Assembly: GCA_026419775.2 (NCBI GenBank)
Contig: JAOPGA020001032.1
Location: 43,065 to 107,064 of the forward strand
From: Acrasis kona
Taxonomy: Eukaryota; Heterolobosea; Eutetramitea; Acrasida; Acrasidae
DNA length: 64,000 bases
Reading direction: 5' to 3'
In this document: piece after piece, positions 1-11,754 of the stretch
How positions within the stretch are numbered: position 1 is the stretch's first letter
How the letters are laid out: each line of letters opens with the position of its first letter
Notes under the pieces: generated by a model
What the model was told of the DNA's origin: nothing
Database searches by the model: none
What the model saw: the letters and a program-made list of their open reading frames with translations, nothing else
Program-made: the position numbers and the translations under genes

Positions 1-1257
1 GAGAACACACTACCAAATACTCTTGACACCACTGTAACCCACTTTGTCCCATCAGAAGGTGGTAAACAACCAGATGCGTTCATCATCACGGGAGACATTC
101 CCGCCATGTGGTTGAGAGATAGTACAAACCAATTATTTCCCTACATAGATTTTGTCAAAAGAGATCCACACCTTGCCGATCTCATTAAAGGTGTCATCCA
201 CAGACAGGCTAAAAGTATAAACATTGATCCTTACGCCAATGCTTTTTTGCACGAGCTTGATGGTGATAAATCTGTTTGGGAGAGAAAGTACGAACTAGAT
301 TCCTTGTGTAGCGTCTTGAGATTGTCTTATACCTATTATGAGAAGTCTGGTGGAGATTCTACTCCATTCGTAAATGATCCGGAGTGGGCCAAAGCCATCC
401 AAACCATCTTGACAACCATGAGCAACCAACAATTAGACAGTGATCAAGAAGAGGCCACTGGTCAACTATTCTACACATGGTCCCGTCATTCTGATAACAA
501 ACTAGAGTGTCTAATGGATGGTGGTCGCTACTGCGCTCCATCTAGGTTCACTGGTATGGTTAGAACAGCATTCCGCCCTAGTGATGATTCGTGCACCCTT
601 CCATTCAATGTCCCACAAAATGCAGGCTGTGTTGTGTGCCTTGAAAAGATCAGCAACATTGTGAAAACGTTCACAACAAAGGATGTAGACTGGAATAAGA
701 TTTCGAAACAAGCCTCACTACTAGCCACTCAGATCCAGTCAGGAATCAAAAAGTTTGGAATCGTTCCTACTTTTGATAGAGGTACAGGAACAAGAAGAGA
801 TGCGTATTCATTCGAGGTGGATGGACTAGAAGGAAACTACTTTATTGACGACGCAAACGTCCCATCCTTACTATCTCTACCCTATCTAGAATACTTGCCT
901 AAAAACAATTCACTCTACCAATCAACCAGAAGACTAATTCTTGACACTTTGACCAATCCTTATTACTTTGCAGGTAAATACAAGGGAGTAGGAAGTCCAC
1001 ACACAGGAAGACACAACATTTGGCCCATTGGATTGATGATGCAAGCCTTCACCACCGACGACGATGATGAGATCAAACAATGCCTGTCCCAACTAAAAGC
1101 CAGCAGCGTAGCCTACGGACAAATGCACGAAAGCTTCAACCAAAATGACGTTAAAAAATATTCACGTTCATGGTTCGCATGGGCCAATTCACTTTTCGGA
1201 GAGTTAATTCTACGATTATCAACAGAGAAGCCACATTTGTTAAACCTTATTTATTAA
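1..1257 (+). CDS. GH125 family exo-alpha-1,6-mannosidase, 5' partial
   Basis: The open frame runs from base 1 without a start, so the N-terminus lies outside the window. Frame 1 opens with LPNTLDTTV, then [13 protein letters not shown], which I recognise as the signature of glycoside hydrolase family 125 (metal-independent alpha-mannosidase, formerly DUF1237). Members remove non-reducing alpha-1,6-linked mannose, probably from N-glycans or fungal/yeast mannan. Later family-like blocks are [16 protein letters not shown] (about 790-830) and [16 protein letters not shown] (about 1000-1040). The visible 418 residues are nearly the whole catalytic domain of a family usually 420-520 long. The stop lies 17 bp from the stop of the convergent USP14 gene. 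No intron is seen. Confidence 0.9.
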   Translation, partial: ENTLPNTLDTTVTHFVPSEGGKQPDAFIITGDIPAMWLRDSTNQLFPYIDFVKRDPHLADLIKGVIHRQAKSINIDPYANAFLHELDGDKSVWERKYELDSLCSVLRLSYTYYEKSGGDSTPFVNDPEWAKAIQTILTTMSNQQLDSDQEEATGQLFYTWSRHSDNKLECLMDGGRYCAPSRFTGMVRTAFRPSDDSCTLPFNVPQNAGCVVCLEKISNIVKTFTTKDVDWNKISKQASLLATQIQSGIKKFGIVPTFDRGTGTRRDAYSFEVDGLEGNYFIDDANVPSLLSLPYLEYLPKNNSLYQSTRRLILDTLTNPYYFAGKYKGVGSPHTGRHNIWPIGLMMQAFTTDDDDEIKQCLSQLKASSVAYGQMHESFNQNDVKKYSRSWFAWANSLFGELILRLSTEKPHLLNLIY

Positions 1258-1274
1258 ATTCATACTATTTTTAT

Positions 1275-2731
1275 TCAAGGTGCTTCGTTCATGCGCTTGT
1301 ACAATAAAAGGTAAGCAGTGTGCCAATCTCCACCACCACTCAACTTTTTAACTTCCTCCTGACTAACCTCGCTCACCTCATCGTCATCATATTTCAGCCA
1401 CCTCTTGTTGTCGTCCTTGACCCATCCAACATAATGACCACTGTTCGATGTTCTTCCCTTGTGCGTAATCACTGCGCTCAATTCATACCACGCAGTGTCA
1501 TCGCCCTCCAATAAGCTCACCGATTGTACATCCACATCCATCTTCATCTTTTTTTCTTCTGGTTCCACAACGTCGCTCTTCTTCTTTAGGATGGCCTCCT
1601 CCTTTTGCTTCCTCAACGCTTCTCTTGTCACGTCCAATGTCTTCTTGTAGTCGTCAGTGCAGTAATCATATACATCCAAAGTGGTCGGGAATTTCACATC
1701 TCTTAGAATCTTCGCCTTGGTCTTGTCTCTATTCTTCCATTCAAACCTCACAAAGTTGACCAATAGGTATGGCGGCAATTTACTTATTTTTGATGTCTTC
1801 ATGTACAAGGCATTACGGTTGAGCGTTGGCGAATTCTTCTCAATGGTCTCTTGCATGGATTGTTCCAGTCCATAGTTCAAATTACTGGTTTGTTGATTAA
1901 TGTAGCATGACAGCTTGTGAAAGCCTTCTTGTTCGGTCTTGATTGGTTCTTCCGCTGATTCTGTATTCTTGATGGACACTTGGAACTGACCAGAGAATAA
2001 TTTATCTGTGATGCTCTTCTTTTGATCGGAAGATGATGATTCTGTTACTTGTAATTTAGGACCAATGGAGAATAACAATTTGGAGATGAATTCGTCGGCG
2101 TCTTGTTGGGCATAAATCTCACCGAACTCTGTTCGCGACTTTTCTGCAAATTGAGGATAGGCGCTGCGGAATGCTTGGAGGAAGCGATCAGGTGTTACTG
2201 AATTCTTTCCATTGTCGTCAAGGTCCTTAAATGTGTCTCTTAATGAGGCAGTGATTTTTTGTTCCAAATCATTTCCTGATGAGGGCGGTGTGTATTCTTT
2301 GAGAGCGGTTCTTAATTCCGGAACTACTTTTAATGTTTGCACGGCAGCATTCAAGTAGCAAGTGTTTCCCAAGTTGACTAATCCGTTTGGATAGAAGCCT
2401 AGAGACTCTTCGTTTCCAGTGACGTCTTCCGCAAAAACAGTCTTTTCTTTTGGTGGCTCTGGCAGTGAGTCAGCTGATCCCAATAATTGAACAGTTTGTC
2501 CCTGGGAGTTTTAACGCAGAGTGTTGGCGGGGTACTTACTATTTTGATCTTTAAATCGCTCAGTATTTGATCGTCTTTCAATAGACCTCCCAATCCCATT
2601 ACCTTTTGTCTGTCGACGGGCACATTTGTAAGTTCTTGCAACTTCTTTTTGAGATCGGCACCTGTTTTGAAATCGTCTATTTCGATATCTTTATACACAT
2701 TCTTATTCCATTTGACGATGACCTTGACCAT
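1275..2731 (-). CDS. USP14: Proteasome-associated deubiquitinase USP14/Ubp6
   Basis: Ubiquitin-specific protease that trims ubiquitin from substrates docked at the 26S proteasome. Exon 1 is 2540-2731, a 38-bp GT-AG intron 2502-2539 follows, and exon 2 is 1275-2501 (phase 0), giving 472 residues against about 480-500 for the family. The N-terminal ~75 residues are a ubiquitin-like domain (MVKVIVKWN start, GLGGLLKDD loop). The Cys box is GLVNLGNTCYLNAAVQTL and the His box THKGRTSNSGHYVGWV, followed by WLKYDDDEVSEV, so catalytic Cys, His and the Asn/Asp position look intact. I chose the ATG at 2731 rather than a codon 11 residues upstream because the ubiquitin-like fold begins there. Confidence 0.93.
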
Positions 2732-2837
2732 GATTTGATTTTCAATTCTTTGCTGATCAACCAACAGATTTTCTATTTTTAAAATGGCAAGTTCCGAGAA
2801 ATCAAAAGAATAATAAGCAACGAAGAAACAATAAAAA

Positions 2838-5800
2838 CTATTTATTTGACACTGAAATTATAAATTTCACGCTATACAATGTGTTGATGGACAAGGAAGT
2901 GGCGGATAGCGTCCCAGAGAAGAGAAATAATTGATCGTTAGTAGGCTCCACTGCAACTTTCATTCTAGTAATAAAAGTATCATTCATATACATATTTGCA
3001 AGTACATTGCTGGTGACTACGGTTCCCACATGACTCATTGGGACATTACATTGCATCACAATACTGTGAAGTGTGTCCTTTGTGGATATCATGGTGCCCA
3101 CAACAACTGAATAAGTCTGCTTACATACGCTAACGACAGAACCACATCCAACTTCATCAACAATAGACGGTTGTTCATCTTGTGAAGAAACGACGTTCTG
3201 TGTCGACTCATCTTGTTGTAATGGATCAGTAGATTCAATAACTGTTGAATCATGATCATCAAGTGACAGGAAAGGAGATGGCTCTGACGTACTTTGTTCA
3301 GTTATAGAGGGTAAAGAACTCATTGGTTGTTCATGAGTGAACGGTGATGTAAAAATATTTGATGAGGTGGGCTCTTGCATAATAGGAGTTTCTGATTGTT
3401 GTTGGACTGGTAATTGAGTTGTGGACACTTCGAGTGTTGTTATAGGTTGCGCCTCGGTAGTAGCCACCGGAGTTTCTGTTGTTTGGGGCTCAGCGCTTGG
3501 TAAAGTCGTAGATTCTACAGTGTTGGTAGTGGGAGTATCGGTGACGATGGGTGTTTCTGCAGACGGAGCTGGTGTAGTTGTGGGATCAACAGTTGGTGCA
3601 GAAGTAGTGGTTGGAGCCTCAGTTGTGGGAGCAGCAGTAGTGGTGGTTGGTACAGGAGTAGATGGGACTGTTGTGGTAGGTGGATGAGTAATAGCCACTG
3701 GAGGTGGATTTGTGGTAATAGGAGTGGTTGGTGTTGCAGAAGTAGGAGCGGGAGTGGTAGGATTTGCAGTAGTGGGTGCTGCTGTCGTGGTCGGTTTCAC
3801 AGTGGTAGGAGGGATTGTTGTAGTAGGTTTCACTGTTGTAGGGGCCACCGTCGTGGTAAGTTTTATAGTCGTTGGTACAACAGTAGTAGGCTTCACAGTA
3901 GTGGGTGCCTTCGTTGTAGGTTTTACAGTAGTGGTAGGCTTCACAGTAGTGGGTAGCTTAGTGGTGGGCTTTACAGTGGTGGGTTTTACAGTAGTGGGCT
4001 TCACTGTCGTAGGAGCAACAGTAGTAGTAGGTCTACAAGTAACAACCTCACATCCAGGCCACAACTTATACTCCACACCAACCACATCAAACGTCGCTCC
4101 ATCTTGGTTTCTAAAACACAAAAATGCACTTTCGATCTGAACACACACGCTAATATTCTTCACATTCTGTATACTTATCAACTTCAATTGACTATTACTA
4201 ATCACCATACCACCAAATCGATGTGGCGCCAATCCATCATAAACACTCTGTATGATGTAATCACCGAATCGATCCGTTCTCAGTTGTGACATTAATAACA
4301 ACCTACTTCCATCTTTACCACATCCGTAGTAATTACTCTTGATGGTTGGTTGTTCGCTATAGGACGCGAGGTTGCTAAACTTGATGGAACTCGTGACATC
4401 CAAACACCCAGTCACGCTATACAAATACTCAATCGATCGATCCAACACTCCAGCTGGATCGATAAACATGTTGAGTGCATGGACCATGGGTATAAGCGGT
4501 TGATTCGTCAACACGCTCGGCATCTCTCTTCTCTCTACCGTTAACACATCATTGGTCAACGGTGGAGGTAACGGACCCGATGCAATCATCAAATCAACCA
4601 AGTTCCTTCTGTCAAAAACACTGCTCATGACTGATAAATGTGATTTTCTCATTAGTTGAGTACGATTGGTCGATACCAACCTCATGTTATCCAAATACAA
4701 TCGAGTGTTGTTGATGGACTCAGATTGACCCGTCCATACACTACTGAACAACATGCTATTGATTTGGTGCCATCCTACAGGATTTCTAGTGATTGTGAAA
4801 TTTGATTTATTGATTTGAAACACTCTACTGCCCTTCCAATCCAATTGGAATTTGTAAGAGTAATAATCGAGACCTAACGTTGCTAAATTGTCGCTGCTGA
4901 ATACTAGAGTGATGGTTGCGTTGCTCAACTCGTTGTTGATGATGGTGAATATGATGGTGTTCATCATTGATAAATCACTTGGACAGTAGTTCCATCTGGC
5001 TTCCTTGTTCCTCCAGATGTTACTCCACACGGCAACGAGACTATTGTTATAAACACCAGGTACCAAACTGGTCCATTGAGCTACGCTCGCATTGGTATCG
5101 AAATTACTTTGATACATAATGTCGTTGGTCCATGAGTACGATATATCAGGTTGTATATCCTTCACAGGCGTGTAACGCGTCATTCCAGTCACATAGTTCC
5201 ATTCTGGATTAGAAGCATTACCTAATAACACTCTACCCTCTGCATCAGCGAGCGTGCTCTTTTTGAGGGTGTTTATCATATTGCCCTTGGTCTCCAACAC
5301 CCCCTGGGAGTGTAGAATGTAGCTCATGTTGAGTTGCTTTAGCTTAGCATTACTATTCGTGTCGTACAAGAAGACAACGTCATAAAAGATACTATGTTTT
5401 GTGTCTTGTGGACAAGTGCCTGGCAAGATGGCTGTGATGCGCTTTGCTTCGATACCATCTCCATAAATGACACCTGACGATGCGGCGGTGACAGTAGATC
5501 CACAATAATCACAACTACCCTGTGATTCCAATTGTCTAGTGTTGTTGACCATGATGGTGTTATGAGAGGCAGTTCCCTTCCAATAATCCAAATGAACACC
5601 AAAGGTATAAGCTTTGCTTCCTATGTCCTGTAGTGCATATGAATTCTGAGAGTGCAACATGATGTTGAGTTTATCAAAATGACCATGGTATTCGCCATGA
5701 GGTCCATATTTGAGAGCTACATAGTCATCCGCCCTCCTCATGATGTTAATTCCAGCACCGTTAATGTTGGTGCTGTTGAGAGGGTATTGCGTCACGTTAC

Positions 5801-7800
5801 GAGTAGGATACAAGTATGCATTGAATGCAACGGTCACATCCACTCCATTCCTCGTCATTTTCGAAAGTGCCCAGTCGAACATTGGATTGTCGCTATATCT
5901 TGTTTTTGCAATTTCGTACAAATTGGCACAAGAGGATAATGATTGCATGATGGAGTCGTTGATGGATGGATCTCTAAAATCAGGTTTGGACATGAATATC
6001 AATAACATGAACATGTCTTGTAGGGAAACGCTTTTCCCGGGATAGTTTGCCAACTTGTACGTAGCATTGTATAAATCAACTCCTCTTCTAATCATAATCT
6101 CCGCTGCGTATAATAGACCCTGAAGCGCGTATTGATGGTAGGCGGTACTTACTTCGAACCACATTCCTCCTGGCGTGACGCTGTTGCTGATTTGAAATTT
6201 GAATCCACTTCCAGGATTGTCGATGGCCGTTGAAATTAGACTCTGGTCGTTCACGACACTTCCGATGGCGGCCAATGCCGAATTGTGATAGCACTGCCAA
6301 TTGGAAGTGGTTGCGTTGTTACGTAAAATCACATTGGCCATGTTCCTTAACAAATTAAATTCAATGTGAGTTCTTTGAAAGTTGTTGAGCAGGTTATAAA
6401 CGCAATCGTATGCAAACGACAGACGAATGGCCAAGTTGGCTTCATCAAGTGTTTTTTGGTTGAGTCGTGCACCAGTTATCGAGTTGAGCGTGTTGTAAAC
6501 GTCATAAATTTGGAGACTAGGATAGAGGTTGGCGTACGTGATGAGCGTGTCCCTTACAAAATAGCCACTGGTGATATTGTTGACGGGATCCAGTAGATAA
6601 GAGTAGGAAATGCTGACGAGATTTTCAATGACGAATGCATGTTTGAGGCCAATCCATGCCGACCGTCGCACGGGAATCTTTAGTGGCGTCGTAGTAAATG
6701 TTTTGTGAGGGGCAATAATAACTCCAAGGCGATTGAGATGAGAAGGATAATGGTCCTGCATTGGAACAAATGAAGTTCAAAGTGTTCCCTCCTGATTGTA
6801 ATGGCACGGACATGTCATACTGCGATAGTGAAGTGAGTGCGTTGTTAATGTAAATTTGACGTGTTGTTAATGCTGGCGGATAGTTTGTTTTTAAAATGCG
6901 CTTAACGTCTGATTGATTACCGAACAGATAGGGATGAACCATGGTGTTGGAAGTAAATCGCGTTAGCTGTACGGTATAAAAAGTATCGAATGACACGCCT
7001 CCGCTAACAACAACATATCTTAACGGAGTGGTCCATTGCAACGAACTCGGTGTGTTGACGAAGGAGAAGGTTACATTAAGGGTAACTGAAGAAAGGCCTT
7101 TGATGGTTCCACTTTGAGATTCACAATTGATGAAACTGGGAACTCCGCTCGGGTTGTCGCTCTGACACATTGCTGTGTAGGAGACGGGCTTTGCATTGGT
7201 GTTCATTACGGTGAGAGGTAGACTTAGCGACGTCCCTTCGTACATTGGTAAATAAAATGTGCTGTTGATGTTTGATGTGGGTTTGATGAATTTGTATAAT
7301 AGCTCCAATTTCCCAAAATATATTTTTGTATTCGGATTTGCAGAAAATGCACCGAATTCAGAATAAAACCGTATGTTGTTTATCATATTCCATCCCACTG
7401 GTGACCTCTGAGCATAGAAGTCGCCTGTAAGATTGAAGGAGAATCGCCTCCAGTATCCTTTCCAATCGACAGGAAAGCTCACATAGTAATAGTCCCACGA
7501 TGGGGACGCTTCGTGGTCAGACGTGATGACCAGATGAATGTAAGCATTGGTGACGACTTCGCTGAACATCCAAAATTCAATGTGTGTGTAGTTTGACCAA
7601 TTCTTGGGTATATCGCTGTTCATAATCATCTTATTGTTTATTGTATCTGGCCAATACACGCTAGATTTAAGCCCTGGTAGTACTTTTTGCGTTGAGGTTT
7701 GTAAAAAGTTTGGGTACCATGAGCTTGCTGATGTGAAAGAATCTAATACTATGGCCTTAACAGCGTAGGAAAGCACCAGGATTATGCATATAGATCTCAT
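2838..7800 (-). CDS. Secreted heparinase II/III-like polysaccharide lyase with mucin-like linker
   Basis: Very large secreted protein, about 1,660 residues, read in two frames: 7800 to about 6640 and about 6690 to 2838. The switch at about 6640-6700 needs one extra base or two missing bases and no good intron fits. Residues 1-18 are a signal peptide. The alpha-toroid follows (CPSQNIYYD, then SYSYLLDPVNN). The catalytic-side motif HGHFDKLN (plus-strand about 5655-5700) with YWKGTASHNTIMV matches heparinase II/III enzymes that cleave uronate polysaccharides by elimination. A beta-sandwich-like module occurs twice: near the N-terminus (about 7270-7500) and after the lyase part (about 4640-4870), sharing D-W-K-G and N/S-PVGW. 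A TTVKPTT-type Thr/Pro linker (about 3480-4030) precedes a C-terminal Cys-containing domain. Substrate unknown; bacterial or extracellular matrix sugar is plausible. Confidence 0.75.
3480..4030 (-). repeat. Thr/Pro-rich coding repeat (TTVKPTT type)
   Basis: Degenerate tandem repeat inside the heparinase-like gene. Units of about 7-10 codons (KPTTVKPTT, APTTVKPTT, IPPTTVKPTTT) give an extended, probably O-glycosylated stalk. The antisense strand shows long artefactual Val/Gly-rich open frames here. Confidence 0.85.
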
Positions 7801-8089
7801 GAGGTTGTTGGTGTAAATAAATTATAGTATGGAACGGGTTTTCATTTCCTTTTTTATAATTCAGTGTAGCAGTTGGGGGCAATTGTATATAAATATTTCA
7901 GGCACTGAGTGAAGCACTTGTGAAGTAGAACATGTTTGATCCGATCTGTTAAACATCATCACCTTTGGCGACGGAAGTATTTATTTATAAATTGTTTAAT
8001 ACCATACTCCTAAGAATAGTACTCATGGTATAATAAAACAATGACGAAGGTAACATTCTTTATTAAAAATACATATCAAATCTCAAAAG

Positions 8090-9232
8090 TCAAAACCACT
8101 TCTCCTCAGAGTCATCTAGCGGTGTTTTATCTAATCCGTACATCTCCACCAATGAACATTCTCTACCAGTGAACAAAGTAGAATACTTTTCAATCATAAT
8201 CTCACAAACTCTGGCTCTTCCTGAAACTTCTTTCACTGCGGAATGTAAATCATCTTCCTCCCCGCACATTGCTATAGGTTCATACAAAATAGTTTGGCTG
8301 AATATTATAGCCAGATTCTTGACTCCCATCAAGTTTGTATCTTCGAGTTTGCTCGCCTGGTTCAATAGGAACAAAACCACATTTACAAGAACCTCTTCAT
8401 GTGGGGTCAACTTGGAAGTTATTATTTTTTTTATCATGCACACCAAATCATCGTCAGATTTACCAGAGGAAACAGCCCTCATCAATGGCTTATAAGCCTC
8501 AAAAGTTAACAAAGGTTGGTCAAGCTCTCTCAGAAATTGTTTTAACAGAGCGGCAATATCATGGTCGGATAAATCCTCAAGGTCCTGCTCGTTTTTTATT
8601 AAACCATTATCGAATCTGTACCGAAGATTCTTGACTACACCATCATTACCACTAACGCGGAATATACCTTCTGCCGCTATACCTTTGTGCCTCTCTGATT
8701 TGAAACACTCGGTTAAACTTCGTTTGTATAGAATACCAGCACAAAAACGAACCACTGATGGGACGTGTGTATCGGTATCTCTCGATAAAATCTCTCGCAA
8801 ACTCACTCCAAACATTGGATTGCGAAGCGCTCCAAAGCTAATTGGCATGACCCTGATTGTTAGGGTTCCTTGTCCCTCTTTCACATCAAGCGTGAAAGAA
8901 TTATACTCGTTCTGGTACAGTGTCTTGTCCTTTATGCCAAAGTCCACATAGCCTAGGTAGTCGTTCTTTCCAATTTTATCCCAGTCATAGATTTTGAATT
9001 TTAGTTGAATGTCTTCAGGGTCCATGTGAGGTACTTCGAAGCGAAATTCTTCTCCCCAAACTGGATTTAATGATTTGAGGATTGTTTTTGTTTTTAACTT
9101 GTTCTTTTTCCTTAACTTTGGGTCTTCGTGTGCGAGGTAAATTTCAACAAAAGGATCTGAAAATCCATTAGCATCTGCTGCAAGTAAGGAGCTAGCTGAT
9201 GTAACTTCCACATAGAACTCACAAACTGTCAT
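8090..9232 (-). CDS. C2 domain RhoGAP protein
   Basis: Intronless 380-residue protein. Residues 1-115 form a C2 domain (MTVCEFYVEVTSASSLLAAD, then DPFVEIYL, KTILKSLNPVWGEEF and FKIYDWDKIGKNDYLG), likely calcium-dependent phospholipid binding. Residues about 145-350 are a RhoGAP domain. The arginine finger is in AAEGIFRVSG (Arg in GIFRVSG), with LLKQFLRELDQPLL and the NLAIIFSQT helix characteristic of the family. It should stimulate GTP hydrolysis by Rho/Rac GTPases at membranes during amoeboid movement. The short C-terminal tail (LDKTPLDDSEEKWF) matches no domain I know. The ATG at 9232 begins directly with the first C2 beta-strand. Confidence 0.92.
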   Translation of the reverse strand: MTVCEFYVEVTSASSLLAADANGFSDPFVEIYLAHEDPKLRKKNKLKTKTILKSLNPVWGEEFRFEVPHMDPEDIQLKFKIYDWDKIGKNDYLGYVDFGIKDKTLYQNEYNSFTLDVKEGQGTLTIRVMPISFGALRNPMFGVSLREILSRDTDTHVPSVVRFCAGILYKRSLTECFKSERHKGIAAEGIFRVSGNDGVVKNLRYRFDNGLIKNEQDLEDLSDHDIAALLKQFLRELDQPLLTFEAYKPLMRAVSSGKSDDDLVCMIKKIITSKLTPHEEVLVNVVLFLLNQASKLEDTNLMGVKNLAIIFSQTILYEPIAMCGEEDDLHSAVKEVSGRARVCEIMIEKYSTLFTGRECSLVEMYGLDKTPLDDSEEKWF

Positions 9233-9459
9233 TGTTTGCTTTCACAACTGCCAAAGAAATCAGAGTTAATGTTAATGTCAATGACAATTTATTTGATGGG
9301 TACGATTTATTTAACGCACACTTTTCACTAAATAAAGAATTGAGGAAGAATAAATCCACAAACGAAGAAGTGTCGAAACTGTTATGTCAATACTCTTGGA
9401 AAGATCATAGAATACCCTCACCGGCACACCTAAATGTACCCTACGACCCTCGCTTTTAA
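9232..9459 (+). CDS. Uncertain short open frame, possible exon
   Basis: Open frame of 75 codons starting directly at the divergent RhoGAP start. It has no in-frame ATG, but the sequence reads like protein (SKLLCQYSWKDH, PAHLNVPYDPRF before the stop). It could be a terminal exon whose start I cannot find, or a relic. I do not recognise it. Confidence 0.2.
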   Translation: MFAFTTAKEIRVNVNVNDNLFDGYDLFNAHFSLNKELRKNKSTNEEVSKLLCQYSWKDHRIPSPAHLNVPYDPRF

Positions 9460-9503
9460 TGTAACGAGCACATGTTTTTTAATGGAAGCATGTAATTGTG
9501 ACG

Positions 9504-10078
9504 TCAGTAAAAGCATGATTTTGGCAGGGCCTGAGGAAAGATGGAGTAAAGTTCCACTCAAAAAGTACCTGCCAAGATTTCATTACATTAACAATTTTCT
9601 GGGCATCCATCTTCCATTGGGTGTCGAGATCTGGCAGTTTCTTTGCAAATAGTTTTTTACCCTTATGTTGAAAGTTTTCTGGATTAATTACAAAGTTTCT
9701 GAATACAAACAATAACCTCATGTCACTGCTGTATGTAATTTTATAAATCTCTTTTGCGAATGTTGCAATTGCCCCGTCAGATTCAGAATTAATGTGCTTC
9801 ATTGCAATAGAAGGAAGCTCACCCTTCCTAACCCCTCCAAAATTAAATTTGTCCTTTTTTCTCCTTTGTTTCATCTCTCTTCCGACAACCCACTGCTCCA
9901 ATCTTTTGTTGTTTTGAAGATATCTTTGAGAAAAGTATGTGATCGCTGACTTTCTCAACAAACACGTCAACTCCTCCAGTGACAAAAATTTGGCTCCTTT
10001 TGTCTTATTACTGTATTCCATAAAGTCCTTGAAGTCAGGTGTTATGATGAGTGTCTTATCTATTGTCGGTCCGATCAT
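9504..10078 (-). CDS. Hypothetical protein, two exons
   Basis: Start ATG at 10078 (MIGPTIDKTLIITPDFKDF). Exon 1 is 9569-10078. A 38-bp GT-AG intron (9531-9568), exactly the size seen elsewhere in this window, leads to a nine-codon exon 9504-9530 ending ALPKSCFY and TGA, for 178 residues. If the intron is not removed, the frame instead stays open to 9479. The protein is basic and largely helical, with a Lys/Arg stretch (MKQRRKKDKFNFGG) in the middle. I do not recognise a family. It is divergent from the zinc-ribbon-like gene at 10117, the two starts being 39 bp apart, so both probably share a promoter. Confidence 0.6.
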
Positions 10079-10116
10079 ATTTTGTAATGATTGAAAATAT
10101 AAATATAAATCTTGTA

Positions 10117-11754
10117 ATGAGTGATGCATCACTTTCCGCAGATTCTTCCGATTTATCAAGTATTACGACGACTACCACAACCTCCTACACCGATGAATCG
10201 ATAGATAACGATATTGATGAAAGCGAGTTATATGAGGATTCAGATTACGATGAAGAAGACTTTCCAAACGACAACGACGACACGAGTGATGACGACCAAG
10301 AAAAAAACGACATTACCCTAAAAGAGGTTAAGCAACTTATAGAGGTTGACTTCCGAGACAAAGAACTCGATCAGCAAACGCTTATTAACAGCATCCGTCA
10401 ATACAAATATAACGATAATACAAACAAACAGCCGAACATTGATGATCTCGTTCTTAAAGCTGCCAATCACAGCACACAACTTTTTGGTGACGAAGCAGCC
10501 ATATATAACTGCATAAGGCGTTCATTTACCAAACGAAAAAATTATAGTACACGAGAGGAGTGGGACATTGAGGTTGACTACATTAACCCTGGAAATGAGA
10601 TTAGAAAGCAAAGCAACGAGTGGAAATGCTATGGTGTAAACATTACAATAATAAAAATAGGAGACTGGTCTCCGAAACATTTATATCACGGGCAACAAAG
10701 ACTCAAAGTGAATGTTATTAATAGATCTTTAATTTATAATCTTTTTAGTTTCGGACTACCTGAGCGGTTCGAGACTCCTGATGATGTTATTGATTTGCTT
10801 GACGAGTTCAAGTTATCCAAAAATCTGATGATTGAAATTCCCGTTCGCAATATTATATCACTCCGTGTCATTGATAGATTGTTAATATTAGACATGAATT
10901 CCACACCTTTGTTTTACAATAGGCGCATAGGAACGCAAGCAGAGTTGAGGAATAGATTTAGGGCAAGAATTGACTTTACTCCCAATAAAGTTGCATCTAA
11001 ACACACAAGACATTATGTAGTTGTTGAAGATGCGTCACAGTTGTTTAATACTGTTGGCATGTTATTAGCAGTTGATCCTGATCTGAAGGACAAGATAGAT
11101 GCACTTCCAGTCAATTTATCAACAAGCATACTCTTAAATGAACAAGACTCTTTAAATAAACAATTACACTTTGTGACCTATCACAAGAATCGAAAAGGTA
11201 TTAAAAACAATGCGATTAGCGATGAAATGAAGCAATATCTTTATTCCAGAAATCTTATCAAAGCCATGGACGATGACATTCCTGAAGGTTGTCTTCGAGA
11301 TGCTGCCTGTACATTGACCATTAGTGATCTCAAGGATCATCTTGACAGAAAAGAACTAACGCTTTGCTGTGACACAACGGTCACTGTGGCTGACTTGATA
11401 CATAGAAACAACATTTGTCCTAACTGTGAAAATTCTAATCAATATTATTCTTTTTGTTTGAGCGAAGTTTTAGATTCAAGTTGCCATAGCCATTGTAATA
11501 AATGTGGTGTTTGTAGACACTGGAGATATTGGCACTGCGACGCATGTAACAACTGCTCTTATGACTTGAATCGTACTACATGTCAATTCTGTGGCACAAC
11601 GAGGGGATCTAGTCCAGGATTAAGAATTAAATTAAAGCCGAAAAGTTGGTTTGACAGTGTGCAGGAGAGGTCACAGAATAGTGATGCCGTCGACTCGAGC
11701 TCTGACAGTGACGACAGTGGTGAAGACTCAGAAGTGGATCAGATTGATTTGTAA
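10117..11754 (+). CDS. Acidic protein with a C-terminal Cys-rich zinc-binding cluster
   Basis: Intronless, 545 residues from the ATG at 10117. Residues 1-80 are very acidic and Ser/Thr/Asp-rich (DDTSDDDQEKND). The middle (about 130-420) is a folded region I do not recognise. Residues about 440-510 hold a dense Cys/His cluster: CCDTT, NNICPNCEN, then HSHCNKCGVCRHWRYWHC and DACNNCSYDLNRTTCQFC. Pairs of CxxC separated by 8-12 residues imply two or three zinc sites. The tail is acidic again (SSSDSDDSGEDSEVD). Acidic termini with a zinc module suggest a nuclear or ubiquitin-pathway role, but this is inference only. Confidence 0.75.
   Translation: MSDASLSADSSDLSSITTTTTTSYTDESIDNDIDESELYEDSDYDEEDFPNDNDDTSDDDQEKNDITLKEVKQLIEVDFRDKELDQQTLINSIRQYKYNDNTNKQPNIDDLVLKAANHSTQLFGDEAAIYNCIRRSFTKRKNYSTREEWDIEVDYINPGNEIRKQSNEWKCYGVNITIIKIGDWSPKHLYHGQQRLKVNVINRSLIYNLFSFGLPERFETPDDVIDLLDEFKLSKNLMIEIPVRNIISLRVIDRLLILDMNSTPLFYNRRIGTQAELRNRFRARIDFTPNKVASKHTRHYVVVEDASQLFNTVGMLLAVDPDLKDKIDALPVNLSTSILLNEQDSLNKQLHFVTYHKNRKGIKNNAISDEMKQYLYSRNLIKAMDDDIPEGCLRDAACTLTISDLKDHLDRKELTLCCDTTVTVADLIHRNNICPNCENSNQYYSFCLSEVLDSSCHSHCNKCGVCRHWRYWHCDACNNCSYDLNRTTCQFCGTTRGSSPGLRIKLKPKSWFDSVQERSQNSDAVDSSSDSDDSGEDSEVDQIDL

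Noticed and set aside
3421-4140. Long Val/Gly-rich open frames on the plus strand
   Set aside because: They are the antisense of the TTVKPTT repeat of the heparinase-like gene; the composition follows from the repeat alone.
6560-6780. Intron between the two frames of the heparinase-like gene
   Set aside because: No GT-AG pair gives the needed phase while keeping the conserved residues on both sides.
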